Shown: piece after piece, positions 9,101 to 18,420 of the stretch | Layout: each line of letters opens with the position of its first letter | How positions within the stretch are numbered: the stretch's first letter is position 1 | Assembly (NCBI RefSeq): GCF_028551255.1 | Contig: NZ_CP117030.1 | Span: 620,001 to 684,000 of the forward strand | Origin: Vibrio tubiashii | GTDB lineage: Bacteria > Pseudomonadota > Gammaproteobacteria > Enterobacterales > Vibrionaceae | Direction: 5' to 3' | Length of the DNA: 64,000 bases | Made by a program: the position numbers and the translations under genes | Notes under the pieces: generated by a model | What the model saw: the letters and a program-made list of their open reading frames with translations, nothing else | What the model was told of the DNA's origin: nothing | Database searches by the model: none

Positions 9101-9457
9101 AATCTTCACTTATTGCTAAATATGTATTATTTAAGCCGTACTATATCACTCCCATAACCATGCACCAAGCAGATGTTGACGTAATATAAGAGGGCTCACA
9201 GAACCCAATAGACAGTGCTCTGCAATCATTGTTTACGTTGACTTGTTGTCGTTAACGATATCGCTCATCTTTTTAACTACTGCAGATTTATTCATACAAA
9301 TAATAGTCCATATAAGTGATGGTTGTGACATAAGCCACAGTTACTAATCAAAACAGACCAAAACTCGCCTTAATTGCTTAAATGATCGATGACTCGTCTT
9401 GTCGAATAAATATAATATTGTATTATTATTTAATAAAGATAGCTAAGGTAAACCGTC
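9101..9457. other. Divergent promoter region between regulator and SDR gene
   Basis: About 350 bp without a gene separates the two divergent starts. TTGTATTATTA at 9418-9428 matches nine of eleven operator positions and lies 29 bp before the SDR start. Nothing else is recognised. Confidence 0.45.
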
Positions 9458-10234
9458 ATGTTTAACGATTTGAAAGGTAAACGCGTACTTATTACTGGCT
9501 CAACAGCAGGGATGGGCCTCGCTGCGGCGCGGGTGTTTGCGAAATATGGAGCGAAGATCGGCATCAATGGTCGCCAAAGTACGCCAGAAGCAGAGGCCGT
9601 TGTCGCTGAGCTGATTGCCCTAGGAGGAGACGCACAGTTTTTCCAAGCAAACCTGATGGTTACATCTGATTGTGAAAGGTTGGTGAAAGAGTTTACGGAT
9701 CACTTTGGTGGCATGGATGTGCTTATCAATAATGCTGGTGGCTTAGGCGGACGTGAAAATTTAGAAAACATTGACGACGCGTTTTTTGACCGAGTTATGG
9801 ACTTAAATGCCCGCTCGGCCCTGATGATGACGAAATATTCTATCCCTCATCTTCGAAGCTCTGCTGCCAAATCGGGTGAAACATCGTGTGTGATCAGTAC
9901 GGGGTCTATTGCAGCCCGTGAAGGGGGCGGCATTGGTGCAGGCGTTTATGCAGCGTCGAAAGCTTGGTTGCACGATATCCATCGTAACTGGGTAAAAGAG
10001 TTCACCAAGGACAATATCCGTTTCAATATAGTTTCTCCTGGAACTATCGACACAGCATTCCATGAGGATAAATCTGACCAATTGAAATCGACCATCGCAG
10101 ACAGCATCCCTATGGGGCGTTTCGGTCGCGTCGAAGAAGTTGCTCCGACATTTGCCTTTTTCGCTTCACATGCGTGTTCAGGCTACATCACAGGTCAAGT
10201 GATGGACGTCAATGGTGGTCAGATGGCGCCATAA
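9458..10234 (+). CDS. SDR-family oxidoreductase (candidate DEH reductase)
   Basis: This is a 258-aa classical short-chain dehydrogenase/reductase with a Rossmann fold. Visible motifs: the nucleotide-binding TGSTAGMG (residues 13-20), NNAG (91-94), the catalytic Ser region VISTGS (~145-150), and the YxxxK pair Tyr164/Lys168 in YAASK. The C-terminal GQVMDVNGGQM segment is typical. SDR enzymes reduce the alginate keto-uronate DEH to 2-keto-3-deoxygluconate in Sphingomonas and Flavobacterium, so this is a reasonable second DEH reductase beside the 3-hydroxyisobutyrate-dehydrogenase-type DehR at 23485-24363. A role in a related uronate step is equally possible. It sits between two FadR-type regulators and has its own terminator. 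Confidence 0.8.
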   Translation: MFNDLKGKRVLITGSTAGMGLAAARVFAKYGAKIGINGRQSTPEAEAVVAELIALGGDAQFFQANLMVTSDCERLVKEFTDHFGGMDVLINNAGGLGGRENLENIDDAFFDRVMDLNARSALMMTKYSIPHLRSSAAKSGETSCVISTGSIAAREGGGIGAGVYAASKAWLHDIHRNWVKEFTKDNIRFNIVSPGTIDTAFHEDKSDQLKSTIADSIPMGRFGRVEEVAPTFAFFASHACSGYITGQVMDVNGGQMAP

Positions 10235-10273
10235 GCTGCGCTGATCTTTGTTCGAGACGAATACACTGACCTC

Positions 10274-10301
10274 AAAAAGCCAGCGTCGTCTGGCTTTTTT
10301 T
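10274..10301 (+). terminator. Terminator after the SDR gene
   Basis: An AAAGCCAG / CTGGCTTT stem with a six-base loop ends in a run of seven T. A longer reading frame for the next regulator would begin inside this hairpin, which argues for the downstream GTG start at 10357. Confidence 0.85.
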
Positions 10302-10356
10302 GATCAATAACCGAGTGCCAATCAGTGCACTGAAACCCAATAATAAGGAGCATCAA

Positions 10357-11073
10357 GTGGCAAAATTTTCTCTAGTGGAAGATTCTCAGCGCAAGATACA
10401 TGTGCAAGTTGCCCGACAGATTGCCCGTAAAATACTGTCAGGTGAGCTTAAGCAAACGGAAAAATTGCCCAATGAAATTGAGCTTTGTAACGCATTTGGT
10501 GTGAGCCGTACGGCTTTACGCGAGTCAACTAAACTCTTGTCTGCTAAGGGGTTGATTGAATCAAAACCAAAAGTAGGCACGACTATACGCCCTCGCCACA
10601 ATTGGCATTTTCTTGATCCTCAGCTGTTAGAGTGGATTCAAGACTTGGAAGATACCAAACCTTTCCTTTCCCAATTTTTGGGCTTACGTAAAGCGATAGA
10701 GCCCGAAGCGTGTGCGTTAGCTGCCAGTCAAGCGACTGTAGAGCAGCGTAAAGAGTTGTCGGTGATATTTCAACGCATGACGATGGCGGCGAATAGCTTT
10801 GATTATGAGGATTGGACGGTCAACGACCATCTGTTCCATCAGACTATTTTTCTGTCGACCGGAAATCAGTTTTACATTCCGTTTAGCAACATTTTATCGA
10901 CGATTTTTAAGCTGTTCATCGATCATTCCGCTGAAGGGGGGCGATTCTGTTTAGAAGAGCATCGCGCCATTTATGATGCCATTATGGCAGGGAATGGGAA
11001 CCAAGCGCGTCTTGCTTCACACACTCTACTTAATGATGAAAACCAAAGACTCTCTCAGGTGGTCAATGGTTGA
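10357..11073 (+). CDS. GntR-family regulator, FadR subfamily (second copy)
   Basis: This is a paralogue of the regulator at 8381-9100. It has an N-terminal winged helix (CNAFGVSRTALRESTKLL, KGLIESKPKVGT) and a C-terminal FCD domain (DHLFHQ, EHRAIYDAIMAG). I set the start at GTG 10357 because AAGGAG lies six bases upstream at 10345-10350. The longer frame from 10300 begins within the preceding terminator and adds residues with no counterpart in the paralogue. The product is 238 aa. The two regulators share long identical stretches (VARxIARxILSG, NWxFLDPQLxEWxxxL), so they may recognise the same operator, with different ligands or as a back-up pair. Confidence 0.87.
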   Translation: MAKFSLVEDSQRKIHVQVARQIARKILSGELKQTEKLPNEIELCNAFGVSRTALRESTKLLSAKGLIESKPKVGTTIRPRHNWHFLDPQLLEWIQDLEDTKPFLSQFLGLRKAIEPEACALAASQATVEQRKELSVIFQRMTMAANSFDYEDWTVNDHLFHQTIFLSTGNQFYIPFSNILSTIFKLFIDHSAEGGRFCLEEHRAIYDAIMAGNGNQARLASHTLLNDENQRLSQVVNG

Positions 11074-11177
11074 AGAACCACAAAGTGACTCGCCTTGCTC
11101 TATCCGTTAATAGATAGGGCAGACAAGAGTTTTGTTTACGACTGCAACCTACGCAAACAATAGTGAAAGGCTCACCC

Positions 11178-12536
11178 ATGTCTTCCAATCTCTACATTAG
11201 AAAAAACTTATCTTTAGCTTGGCCATTGGCTTTAAATGCTCTGCTGATGCAGTCGATGTTAATGATCGACACTTTCTTGGTTTCGCCGTTGGGTGAAGTC
11301 TCCTTAGCTGCGATGGGGATTGCTACCACGATTGTCTCATTTGTGTTGGGGATTCAAATGGCTTTGGCGAATGGCTCTCAATTGGTGCTGAGCAGGGCTG
11401 TTGGTTCAGGGCAAAGCCAAACACTTAATAAAGGTTTTTGGGCAGGGCTAATCATTAATGTGTTCGTCGCGGTTGTGTTTTGGTCTTTGATTTCGGCTTG
11501 TGACAAAATCTTAATCAGTAAATTAACTGATAACGTCGCCCTTCATGCTGAAACCGAGCGCTACCTCTCCGTTGCAAAATTTATCATCATATTTAACGCC
11601 ATTACTCAGGTGATGATCGCCTTGTTTAATGCACTAGGCCGCACCAAAGTTCCGTTTAAAGGTTATTTAATAGAGTTACCTGTAAACATGGCAATGTCCT
11701 ATGTGTTAATTCATGGCATCTCAGGATTTGAAGGTATCGGGGTCCAAGGGGCCGCCGCGGGGAGCTTAATCGCGATCACCGTGCGTTTTGTCTATTTAAG
11801 CTTGTGCGTTAAATTAGATGACTCTAGCGATTTGTCGATTAAAGCGCTGGATTCTTCGTTAAAAGCCAATACGTGGAACCACTTTAAAGAGATCTTCCCT
11901 GTAGCAGCGAATGTTACCATGTTGCAAACCGGGGCCACCATTTATATGTTGCTGTACTCGCAGTTGACTTTGAACGCTTACGTTGCGATGACCATAGTGA
12001 TGCCTTGGATCAAAGCAGGGACTCAGTTTATCACCGCCTGGGCGCATTCTTCGGCCATTACCATCAGCCAAGCCATTGGATCTCGACAGTTGGACGAGCT
12101 GAGAAAAAATGTTGATACCAGCATAGATATGGCCGTGTGGATATCATTTGCTTCGGCTGCTTTCTTCCTTGCGCTAAGCTTTGTGTTGCCAGATTTGTAC
12201 CCCGATTTAGATTCAAGTACTTACATTGCATTGGCGTCGATCGCGCCGCTCTATATTCTCTTGCCCATTGTTCGTGGCTATAACACAGTGCATGGTCATG
12301 TCCTGCGCGCGCTCGGTAAGACGACGGAAGTGTTCAAGATTAACTTCACCGGGCAATGGATTGTATCGATACCGCTGTGTGCGTTGATCATCTTACATTG
12401 GGATCTCTCGTTCTTTTGGGCATTTGCTGTCATGCCGTTTGAAGAAATCGTCAAAGCGTTACCATTTAGGCATTTAGCCCGAAAATCACTGGATGAATTT
12501 GATCTCAAGAAAGCTGAGAAGCTAATGTACGACTAA
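11178..12536 (+). CDS. MATE-family efflux transporter
   Basis: This is a 452-aa inner-membrane protein with about 12 hydrophobic segments and the layout of MATE (MatE) sodium- or proton-coupled exporters. The N-terminal half has the family-typical run around LMIDTFLVSPLGEVSLAAMG. ATG 11178 is preferred over the upstream GTG 11163 because AAAGG lies seven bases before it. It follows the second regulator on the same strand by about 100 bp and has a terminator behind it. A role in exporting a toxic keto-uronate intermediate is conceivable, but nothing in the sequence shows the substrate. Confidence 0.83.
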   Translation: MSSNLYIRKNLSLAWPLALNALLMQSMLMIDTFLVSPLGEVSLAAMGIATTIVSFVLGIQMALANGSQLVLSRAVGSGQSQTLNKGFWAGLIINVFVAVVFWSLISACDKILISKLTDNVALHAETERYLSVAKFIIIFNAITQVMIALFNALGRTKVPFKGYLIELPVNMAMSYVLIHGISGFEGIGVQGAAAGSLIAITVRFVYLSLCVKLDDSSDLSIKALDSSLKANTWNHFKEIFPVAANVTMLQTGATIYMLLYSQLTLNAYVAMTIVMPWIKAGTQFITAWAHSSAITISQAIGSRQLDELRKNVDTSIDMAVWISFASAAFFLALSFVLPDLYPDLDSSTYIALASIAPLYILLPIVRGYNTVHGHVLRALGKTTEVFKINFTGQWIVSIPLCALIILHWDLSFFWAFAVMPFEEIVKALPFRHLARKSLDEFDLKKAEKLMYD

Positions 12537-12559
12537 CCATGTCGCTACTTTTAAAGATT

Positions 12560-12583
12560 AAGCCCTCAACGTGAGGGCTTTTT
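12560..12583 (+). terminator. Terminator after the MATE gene
   Basis: AAGCCCTCA and TGAGGGCTT form a stem followed by T residues, 24 bp after the stop codon. Confidence 0.8.
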
Positions 12584-12736
12584 CATGCGTGCTTCCAACG
12601 GCTTGTTCGAGTGAGATCCATTGATTGTAAAAGTGAGTAAAAACCAGAAGGAGGCTCGGTAAGCGGATTGACTCTTGTCGCTAAGCAGATTAGTTTCGAG
12701 CTCAATGGACTTTGACTCAGGTATATTTGAATACAG

Positions 12737-13765
12737 ATGGACTCAATCACTCAAGCTGCTTTAGGTGCGACCGTCGCGGGTGCCATTGCAGGTAAGCGAT
12801 GCAATGCTAAGGTACTCTTAACGGGCGCGGCTCTTGGCACGTTACCCGATCTCGATGTGGTTCTCGATTATGGCGACGCGGTGCAAAATACAATTAAGCA
12901 CCGAGGTTTTAGTCATTCGCTTCTTGTACTTCCTCCGTTTGCACTTTTCATATCATGGTTATATTGCCTTTGGCGACCAGATACCTTTTGGACTTTGACG
13001 CGTACTTTTTTCCTAACCGTGAGTGTTCTAGTGACACATGCACTGTTGGATGCGATGACAACCTACGGAACTCAGCTGATATGGCCGTTTGAAGGTTATT
13101 ATTCGCTGCGCAATATATTTATCATTGACCCGCTCTATACAGTTCCTTTGCTTATTGCGATTGGCTCCAGTTTGTTCGTCAAGAAATGGGGTGGTCGTTT
13201 GTGCCAGGCGGTTGTGTTGATCTCGACGCTCTACTTAGGTTGGGGCTATGTTTCTCAACAATGGGTCGCTTCTCGGGTTGAACAGAATCTACTGGCTCAG
13301 AACTTGCCAAATCAGCAAGTGCTAATTACCCCAACACCGTTTAACACGCTTTTGTGGCGAGTGGTCGTTATGGATGATGGCAAGTATTGGGAAGGTCTCG
13401 CATCGGTATTAGACAGTGACCAACGTATCGATTTTATCTCCCATTCACTAGGTCAGTGGCCGCTAGAAGAAGAGCCAGAAACGTTACGAGGACTGCAAGC
13501 TTTTTCACATAACTACCTTAACTATCGCGTGGAAGAGGGGGAGCTGATTGTCTCTGACCTGCGATTAGGTATGGCTAACAATTTAGCTTTTGAGTTTATC
13601 TTTGCCCAGAAGAGCACAACAGGAGAGTGGCAGTTGTTGGATTCGACGCAGCGATACCCTAGCCAGAGGAGCTTAGATCAGCTAGGTCAGCTATGGCAAA
13701 GACTTAAAGGGGATCAAAGTATCGACGCCAATTTAGAAAAAGTCGGTCGTAATACTCACTCTTAA
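12737..13765 (+). CDS. DUF457 / YdjM-type membrane-bound metal-dependent hydrolase
   Basis: This is a 342-aa protein of the YdjM (DUF457) family. It starts with the family hallmark MDSITQAALGATVAGAI, then LLTGAALGTLPDLDVVLDY and KHRGFSHSLL, which supply the His/Asp cluster expected to bind metal. Several hydrophobic segments follow between residues ~65 and 165, and the C-terminal half is soluble. E. coli YdjM is a LexA-controlled inner-membrane protein of unknown substrate. I see no clear SOS box here. It is an ordinary housekeeping-type gene interposed in the island; a role in alginate use is not suggested. Confidence 0.8.
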   Translation: MDSITQAALGATVAGAIAGKRCNAKVLLTGAALGTLPDLDVVLDYGDAVQNTIKHRGFSHSLLVLPPFALFISWLYCLWRPDTFWTLTRTFFLTVSVLVTHALLDAMTTYGTQLIWPFEGYYSLRNIFIIDPLYTVPLLIAIGSSLFVKKWGGRLCQAVVLISTLYLGWGYVSQQWVASRVEQNLLAQNLPNQQVLITPTPFNTLLWRVVVMDDGKYWEGLASVLDSDQRIDFISHSLGQWPLEEEPETLRGLQAFSHNYLNYRVEEGELIVSDLRLGMANNLAFEFIFAQKSTTGEWQLLDSTQRYPSQRSLDQLGQLWQRLKGDQSIDANLEKVGRNTHS

Positions 13766-13770
13766 ACAAA

Positions 13771-13795
13771 AAAGCCGAGCATCAAGCTCGGCTTT
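13771..13795. terminator. Bidirectional terminator
   Basis: An AAAGCCGAGC / GCTCGGCTTT stem with a five-base loop, flanked by A residues on one side, lies between the converging DUF457 gene and the PL17 operon. Confidence 0.75.
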
Positions 13796-13831
13796 GACTT
13801 AGTTCCCGATTTTTACATTAATTACTACAGA

Positions 13832-15997
13832 TTAAAGTAGCGCGAACGCACCTTCCCATGAGTAACGTTCTTCACCAAACTCGACGCTATGAGTCGCGTT
13901 TTGCTGGCTTTCATCTAAGTTACAAATACCGACGTGGTATGTGTTACCAGAAGTGGTTTTAATGCAAACGACTGTGCCAACCTCGTTGTTGCCGACAACC
14001 GCCACAGACTCAACCAGACCACGAGCGCCAACCGATGCTTCGATAGACTCGTTGAAGTAACCGTGTGTTTCCAGTACAGAAGCAAACACATGGTTCTGAC
14101 CAGACTGACGTAGAATCAGTGCAGGTTCACTCTTGAGGTTGAAGTCAGGATCGTTAGCGCCAGTGCGAGCAAAGTAAACTTCGCTCTCTTTGGTTACGCT
14201 CGTTACCAGAGAGTAGTAACTGCTGTCGTGTAGCCAGCTTACTAGAGAGCTCGTTCTTTCTGATGAGTAAGGGACTTTACCTGAACCTACATTCCATAGG
14301 TGTTGGTAACCGTTGTCTGCGCCAAGAGGACGTAGCGTGCTTTCAACTTGGTAGTCGAAGTCAGTACGAATGATTTGACCAGAGTAGTGGACTGGCAAGT
14401 CATATTGGTGCTCTTGGTCAGCTTCGATACGGTATACGTCAATCACAAGCGGCTTTTCGAATTCTGGTAATTCAGCCAGAATGATGCTGCGCTGCATATC
14501 GACGCCGTCGTAGTAACCTGAGATACGACCGCTCATACCTTGCAGTTTCTCATCATCAGCTTTAAAGAAGTGCTTAGAGCCGTAACGTGATTCTGCTAGT
14601 GCGGTATCGAAGTTGTTCTGGGTCTTTTGGTCAACCGTTACCGTGTTGTGACATACCGTCTGCTTACAGTAAGACTTGTTCTCTGGAATGTAACGGCCAC
14701 CAAATTTAGGCTCTACATTTACCCAACGACCAAAGCCGTAATCGTGCAGCACTTCGTGACCACGGTTAAACACGCTTAGGTGTAGACCGTCGTAGTGACC
14801 GTGATCCAGTGCTGAATGGTACTGGTGGTCTGAGCCGTGTTGACCAAACCAAATCAGCGCCATTGTGTCGTCGTTTTGCTCATCACGGTGACGTAGGATG
14901 CTCACGCCGCCTTTTTCACCTTCAGGGCCGTCAGTAACGAATAGGCTACCCCAGTTGAACGGTTTGATTTCGTCTGCTGCGTTTACAGCATCAGAGAGTG
15001 TTTTACCTGAGATATGAACCCACACGTCCTGCTGGTGGTCTGCCATGCCAAGCAGCGTTTCAGATTGCTCGTAACGGTGGAAACATACCGATGTTGCCAT
15101 GATTACGCCTTCATCGTTGATTGAAATCGTTTTAGACGAATCGTTCAACGCAGGCAGTGTACCGTCTGGGAATGCGGTCTTAAATACAGCGTAAGACGTT
15201 GTTTTGATGACTGAGTCGTTGAATTCGTAAATACCAAGCTCAGGCTGACGACGTTCAATCGCTTCTGCGAACAGGTAGATTGGACGTAGCGAGAAACGGT
15301 GGTAGTAAGGACCTTCCATGTAGTAGCCATCTGGCGAGAACAGTTGGTCTAGCTGAGCTAGGAAACCGCCGCTGACTTTGTCCAGTTTCAAGCCGTAAAG
15401 CGCTTTGTCTACCGCTTCTTGATCGTTAATAGCGTAACCACAGATACCTACTGCTGCTACTGCCCACAGACCGTGGTTGTGTACGATGTCGAAGTCGTGG
15501 CCGTAAGTGACAACGAACAGCTCAATCATTTGTTTGAACAGGTCGTTTTCAATCAGTGTTTTTTGCTCTTCTTCCAACGTATGGTAAATGCAGCTGTACG
15601 CACAAGACGCGTATAGCATCCACATGTTCTCGTTAAGAGTTTGGTGGAAGATCTTACCTGGAGGGTTGGAGTCGCGGCTAGTGTTGCTTTCTAGCGTCGG
15701 GTAAACCTTCGCGTAGGCTGTTAGCATGTCCACGATGTAATCGCGGTACTTCTGTTCCCCAGTGATAAGGAATAGGCGACCCGCTAAGTCAATGTGGATG
15801 TAGTTTTGCTTGTGGCGGTTATGTTCGTAACCGCCGCCTTCGCCGTGACCTGGGACTTCAATACCAACCTCGGCCATGTAAGCGTCAGTTTGTTTGATGT
15901 CTCGTGCTAATGCTTTTCCTAATAGGCTATCCGTGCCAAGTGACTTTTTAAGCTCCGCTGCTTCGTCAAAGTTGAGTAGAAGTGGTTGATAGCTCAT
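13832..15997 (-). CDS. Oligoalginate lyase, family PL17 (copy 1)
   Basis: This exo-acting oligoalginate lyase splits oligomers into unsaturated monomers that become DEH. It is 721 aa. An N-terminal alpha/alpha barrel (to about residue 320) carries the catalytic Asn174-His175 in VHNHGLW and Tyr231 in MEGPYYHR. The 56-residue spacing from His to Tyr equals that of Asn201/His202 and Tyr258 in the structurally known Alg17C. A C-terminal heparinase II/III-like beta domain contains DHGHYDGL (398-405). There is no signal peptide, so it acts in the cytoplasm. It lies two bases behind its paralogue in one operon. It matches the OalB/OalC type of Vibrio splendidus; which of the two is not decided. Confidence 0.9.
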   Translation of the reverse strand: MSYQPLLLNFDEAAELKKSLGTDSLLGKALARDIKQTDAYMAEVGIEVPGHGEGGGYEHNRHKQNYIHIDLAGRLFLITGEQKYRDYIVDMLTAYAKVYPTLESNTSRDSNPPGKIFHQTLNENMWMLYASCAYSCIYHTLEEEQKTLIENDLFKQMIELFVVTYGHDFDIVHNHGLWAVAAVGICGYAINDQEAVDKALYGLKLDKVSGGFLAQLDQLFSPDGYYMEGPYYHRFSLRPIYLFAEAIERRQPELGIYEFNDSVIKTTSYAVFKTAFPDGTLPALNDSSKTISINDEGVIMATSVCFHRYEQSETLLGMADHQQDVWVHISGKTLSDAVNAADEIKPFNWGSLFVTDGPEGEKGGVSILRHRDEQNDDTMALIWFGQHGSDHQYHSALDHGHYDGLHLSVFNRGHEVLHDYGFGRWVNVEPKFGGRYIPENKSYCKQTVCHNTVTVDQKTQNNFDTALAESRYGSKHFFKADDEKLQGMSGRISGYYDGVDMQRSIILAELPEFEKPLVIDVYRIEADQEHQYDLPVHYSGQIIRTDFDYQVESTLRPLGADNGYQHLWNVGSGKVPYSSERTSSLVSWLHDSSYYSLVTSVTKESEVYFARTGANDPDFNLKSEPALILRQSGQNHVFASVLETHGYFNESIEASVGARGLVESVAVVGNNEVGTVVCIKTTSGNTYHVGICNLDESQQNATHSVEFGEERYSWEGAFALL

Positions 15998-15999
15998 TG

Positions 16000-18168
16000 T
16001 TATTTCTCCTGCTCGAATGCTTCAGTAACCTCTAGCGAGTAGAAGCCATTCCAGCTATACGTTTTGCCATTAATCTCGACGTTGTGTTCTGTTTGGTCGT
16101 CAGCGCCTAGCACATTGCTGATCATGACAGTTACCAGTGACTTGTCAGTAGTGATTTCTACGACGCTGCCAACGGCGTTGTAACCCACGACGCGGATATC
16201 TTTCACCTGACCACGTGCATTCACAGACTGCTCAAACTCTTCGTTGAAGTAGCCGTGCGTTTCTAGCACAGAAGCAAACAGTATTGATTCGCCTTTGCTG
16301 CGTAAGATGAATGCCGGTTCGCTACGTAGGTTAAAGCTTGGGTCATTGGCGCCCGTGCGAGTGAAGATCACTTCATTATCGCCGTTCTGCTTCGCGCTAC
16401 TGCTTGTGCCTAACCAAGTGTAGTAGGTGTTGTTTTGTAGCCAGCTAACCAGCGCCGTATCTTGCACCTTGCCGCTCGCGACTTTCCAAAGGTGTTGGTA
16501 ACCGAAGTTTTCACCAAGCGTGTTCAGTTCACCAAAACTTTGGTAATCGAAGTTAGTACGTACGATTTGACCATCGTATTGATGAGAGTAGTCGTACTGA
16601 TGCTCGCCTTCACCTTCGATGCGGTAAAGGTCTAGCAATAGCGGAGCTTCTAGTTCATCTAGGCTGAGCATGAACACGCTGCGCTGCATGTCAGTATTAG
16701 GGTAGTGGTCGTTGGCAAATGCACTCATACCATTGATTTTAGTGCCTTCTACTTTGAAGAAGTGAGGCAAACCGTGTACTGAATCTGCGCGTTCGACATC
16801 GAAGCCATTCTGACATTGTTCATCAATGGTTATTGCGTTGTGTGCGATAGTTTGACGTGCATACGATTTGTTTTCGTCTAGGTAACGACCACCGAATTTA
16901 GGCTCTACGTTGACCCAGCGACAGAAGCCGTATTCGCGCAGTACTTCTTGACCACGATTGAAGAAGGTAATGCCAAGCGTATCGAAGTTACCATGACCCA
17001 TGCCGTGTTGGCCGTAGTTCATCACAAGCTGTGACACGTCACCGGTTTTATCTTGCATACGGATAAAACCTTGCGCACCGTTGTTGCCGTCTGGGCCTTC
17101 GTTAAGCTCAACACTAGGCCAGAAAGGCATACCGATATCACGGTCAGCAGTTGCTTCATCATAAGCTTGAGAAAGCTTTAAACCACAAGGGTGCATCCAA
17201 ACTGCATTTTGGATTTTCGCCATGCCCAGAATGTTGTCATCCAAACCATAGTGTTTGCTGTAAACGCTCACTGCAACTTGAACGCCCATGTCAGTTATGC
17301 TCATGGTACGAGATGCGTCGTTTAGGGCAGGGAATTCACCATTCGGGTACGCCGTTGCCAGCATCGCTTGTACTGTGTTGCCAATCACTTTGTCTTTGTA
17401 GTTGTAGATGTCTACTTCAGGCATGTGACGGTGAATAACCTCAGCAAAGACACAAGTAGGGCGAATGGCGTAACGGTGGTAGTACGGACCTTCCATGTAG
17501 TAGCCAGAAGGAGCGAACAACTGTGAGATTTGCGCTAGGAAACCACCAGTGTCATTGCGATCTTGACCGTATACCGACATCTCTAGATATTCAGGTTTAC
17601 CAATAGCAAGACCACACACGCCAACAGCGGCAACGGCCCAAATGCCGTGGTTGTGAATACGGTCGAAATCGTGAGCGTATTTCACTGTGAACATGTCTAA
17701 CATTGGTTCAAAGATACGTTCAACAACCGCAGCGCGCTCTTGCTCTGTCATCACTGATGCCACGCAAGAGTAGGCTAAGCTAGTAAACATTAACCAACAG
17801 TGTTCATTTAGGATCTGGTGGAAAAGACGGCCTGTTGGGTTGGTGTTTTTCTGTACGTGGAAATCAAAAGTTAGGTATTTCTCTGCGTAGATCGCGAGAA
17901 GATCTTTAACAAACTGTGCGTACTTTTGTTCTTGAGTAATCAAGAACAAACGACCCGCTAAGTTCATGTAAGTGTAGTTTTGTTTATGGCGGTTGTGCTC
18001 GTAGCCACCAGCTTCGCCGTGACCTGGTACGTCTAGAGGCAGACGCATGAATGCTTCAAGTTCCTTGCGATTCGCTTCGATGGACTTACCCATCAAGCTC
18101 GGCTTTCCGACTTCCTTTCTTAATAGTTCGACTTCTGCTTCAGTCAACAAAATCGGTTGTGTAGTCAT
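16000..18168 (-). CDS. Oligoalginate lyase, family PL17 (copy 2)
   Basis: This is a second PL17 exo-lyase (722 aa), first gene of the operon. The start is set at ATG 18168 (MTTQPILLTE), with a GAGGGTGGG ribosome-binding stretch just upstream. A longer frame to 18276 adds 36 residues absent from the paralogue. Catalytic residues are conserved: Asn173-His174 in IHNHGIW and Tyr230 in MEGPYYHR. In the C-terminal domain the copy-1 motif HGHYD is replaced by HGNFD (Asn394), and a ten-residue insertion of copy 1 just before it is missing. The two enzymes may therefore differ in substrate length or in mannuronate/guluronate preference. No signal peptide; predicted cytoplasmic. Confidence 0.9.
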   Translation of the reverse strand: MTTQPILLTEAEVELLRKEVGKPSLMGKSIEANRKELEAFMRLPLDVPGHGEAGGYEHNRHKQNYTYMNLAGRLFLITQEQKYAQFVKDLLAIYAEKYLTFDFHVQKNTNPTGRLFHQILNEHCWLMFTSLAYSCVASVMTEQERAAVVERIFEPMLDMFTVKYAHDFDRIHNHGIWAVAAVGVCGLAIGKPEYLEMSVYGQDRNDTGGFLAQISQLFAPSGYYMEGPYYHRYAIRPTCVFAEVIHRHMPEVDIYNYKDKVIGNTVQAMLATAYPNGEFPALNDASRTMSITDMGVQVAVSVYSKHYGLDDNILGMAKIQNAVWMHPCGLKLSQAYDEATADRDIGMPFWPSVELNEGPDGNNGAQGFIRMQDKTGDVSQLVMNYGQHGMGHGNFDTLGITFFNRGQEVLREYGFCRWVNVEPKFGGRYLDENKSYARQTIAHNAITIDEQCQNGFDVERADSVHGLPHFFKVEGTKINGMSAFANDHYPNTDMQRSVFMLSLDELEAPLLLDLYRIEGEGEHQYDYSHQYDGQIVRTNFDYQSFGELNTLGENFGYQHLWKVASGKVQDTALVSWLQNNTYYTWLGTSSSAKQNGDNEVIFTRTGANDPSFNLRSEPAFILRSKGESILFASVLETHGYFNEEFEQSVNARGQVKDIRVVGYNAVGSVVEITTDKSLVTVMISNVLGADDQTEHNVEINGKTYSWNGFYSLEVTEAFEQEK

Positions 18169-18216
18169 TTTTTCCCACCCTCGGATGAAGTGTGTTGTTT
18201 TCGTAAGCTTTCTATA

Positions 18217-18227
18217 AAGTAATACAA
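18217..18227. promoter_or_regulatory. Operator-like site before the PL17 operon
   Basis: Read on the minus strand it is TTGTATTACTT, matching nine of eleven positions of the TTGTA-N-TACAA palindrome. It lies about 50 bp before the PL17 start. Confidence 0.5.
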
Positions 18228-18379
18228 TATTAGGTTTGATTGTAGTTTTTGTGGCAAAAAGAGAGATTGAAGTCACGTGAAATGTCTTAAGTGGCTGATT
18301 TTTAATAATTGAAAATTGTTCTTAATCACGTATTACTCCATTGTGACCATTGCTATCTAGCCTTTTGGCTGCGATCGGA

Positions 18380-18395
18380 TTTGATGGATATCACA
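18380..18395. promoter_or_regulatory. CRP-like site
   Basis: TTTGATGGATATCACA differs at one arm position from TGTGA-N6-TCACA and is flanked by A/T. It lies between the divergent operons, a sensible place for catabolite control of alginate use. Confidence 0.4.
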
Positions 18396-18409
18396 TAAAT
18401 TTAGATATA

Positions 18410-18420
18410 TTGTATGACAA
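18410..18420. promoter_or_regulatory. Operator-like site before kdgF
   Basis: TTGTATGACAA differs from a perfect palindrome by one base (G for T). It lies about 150 bp before kdgF, just beside the CRP-like site. Confidence 0.55.
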
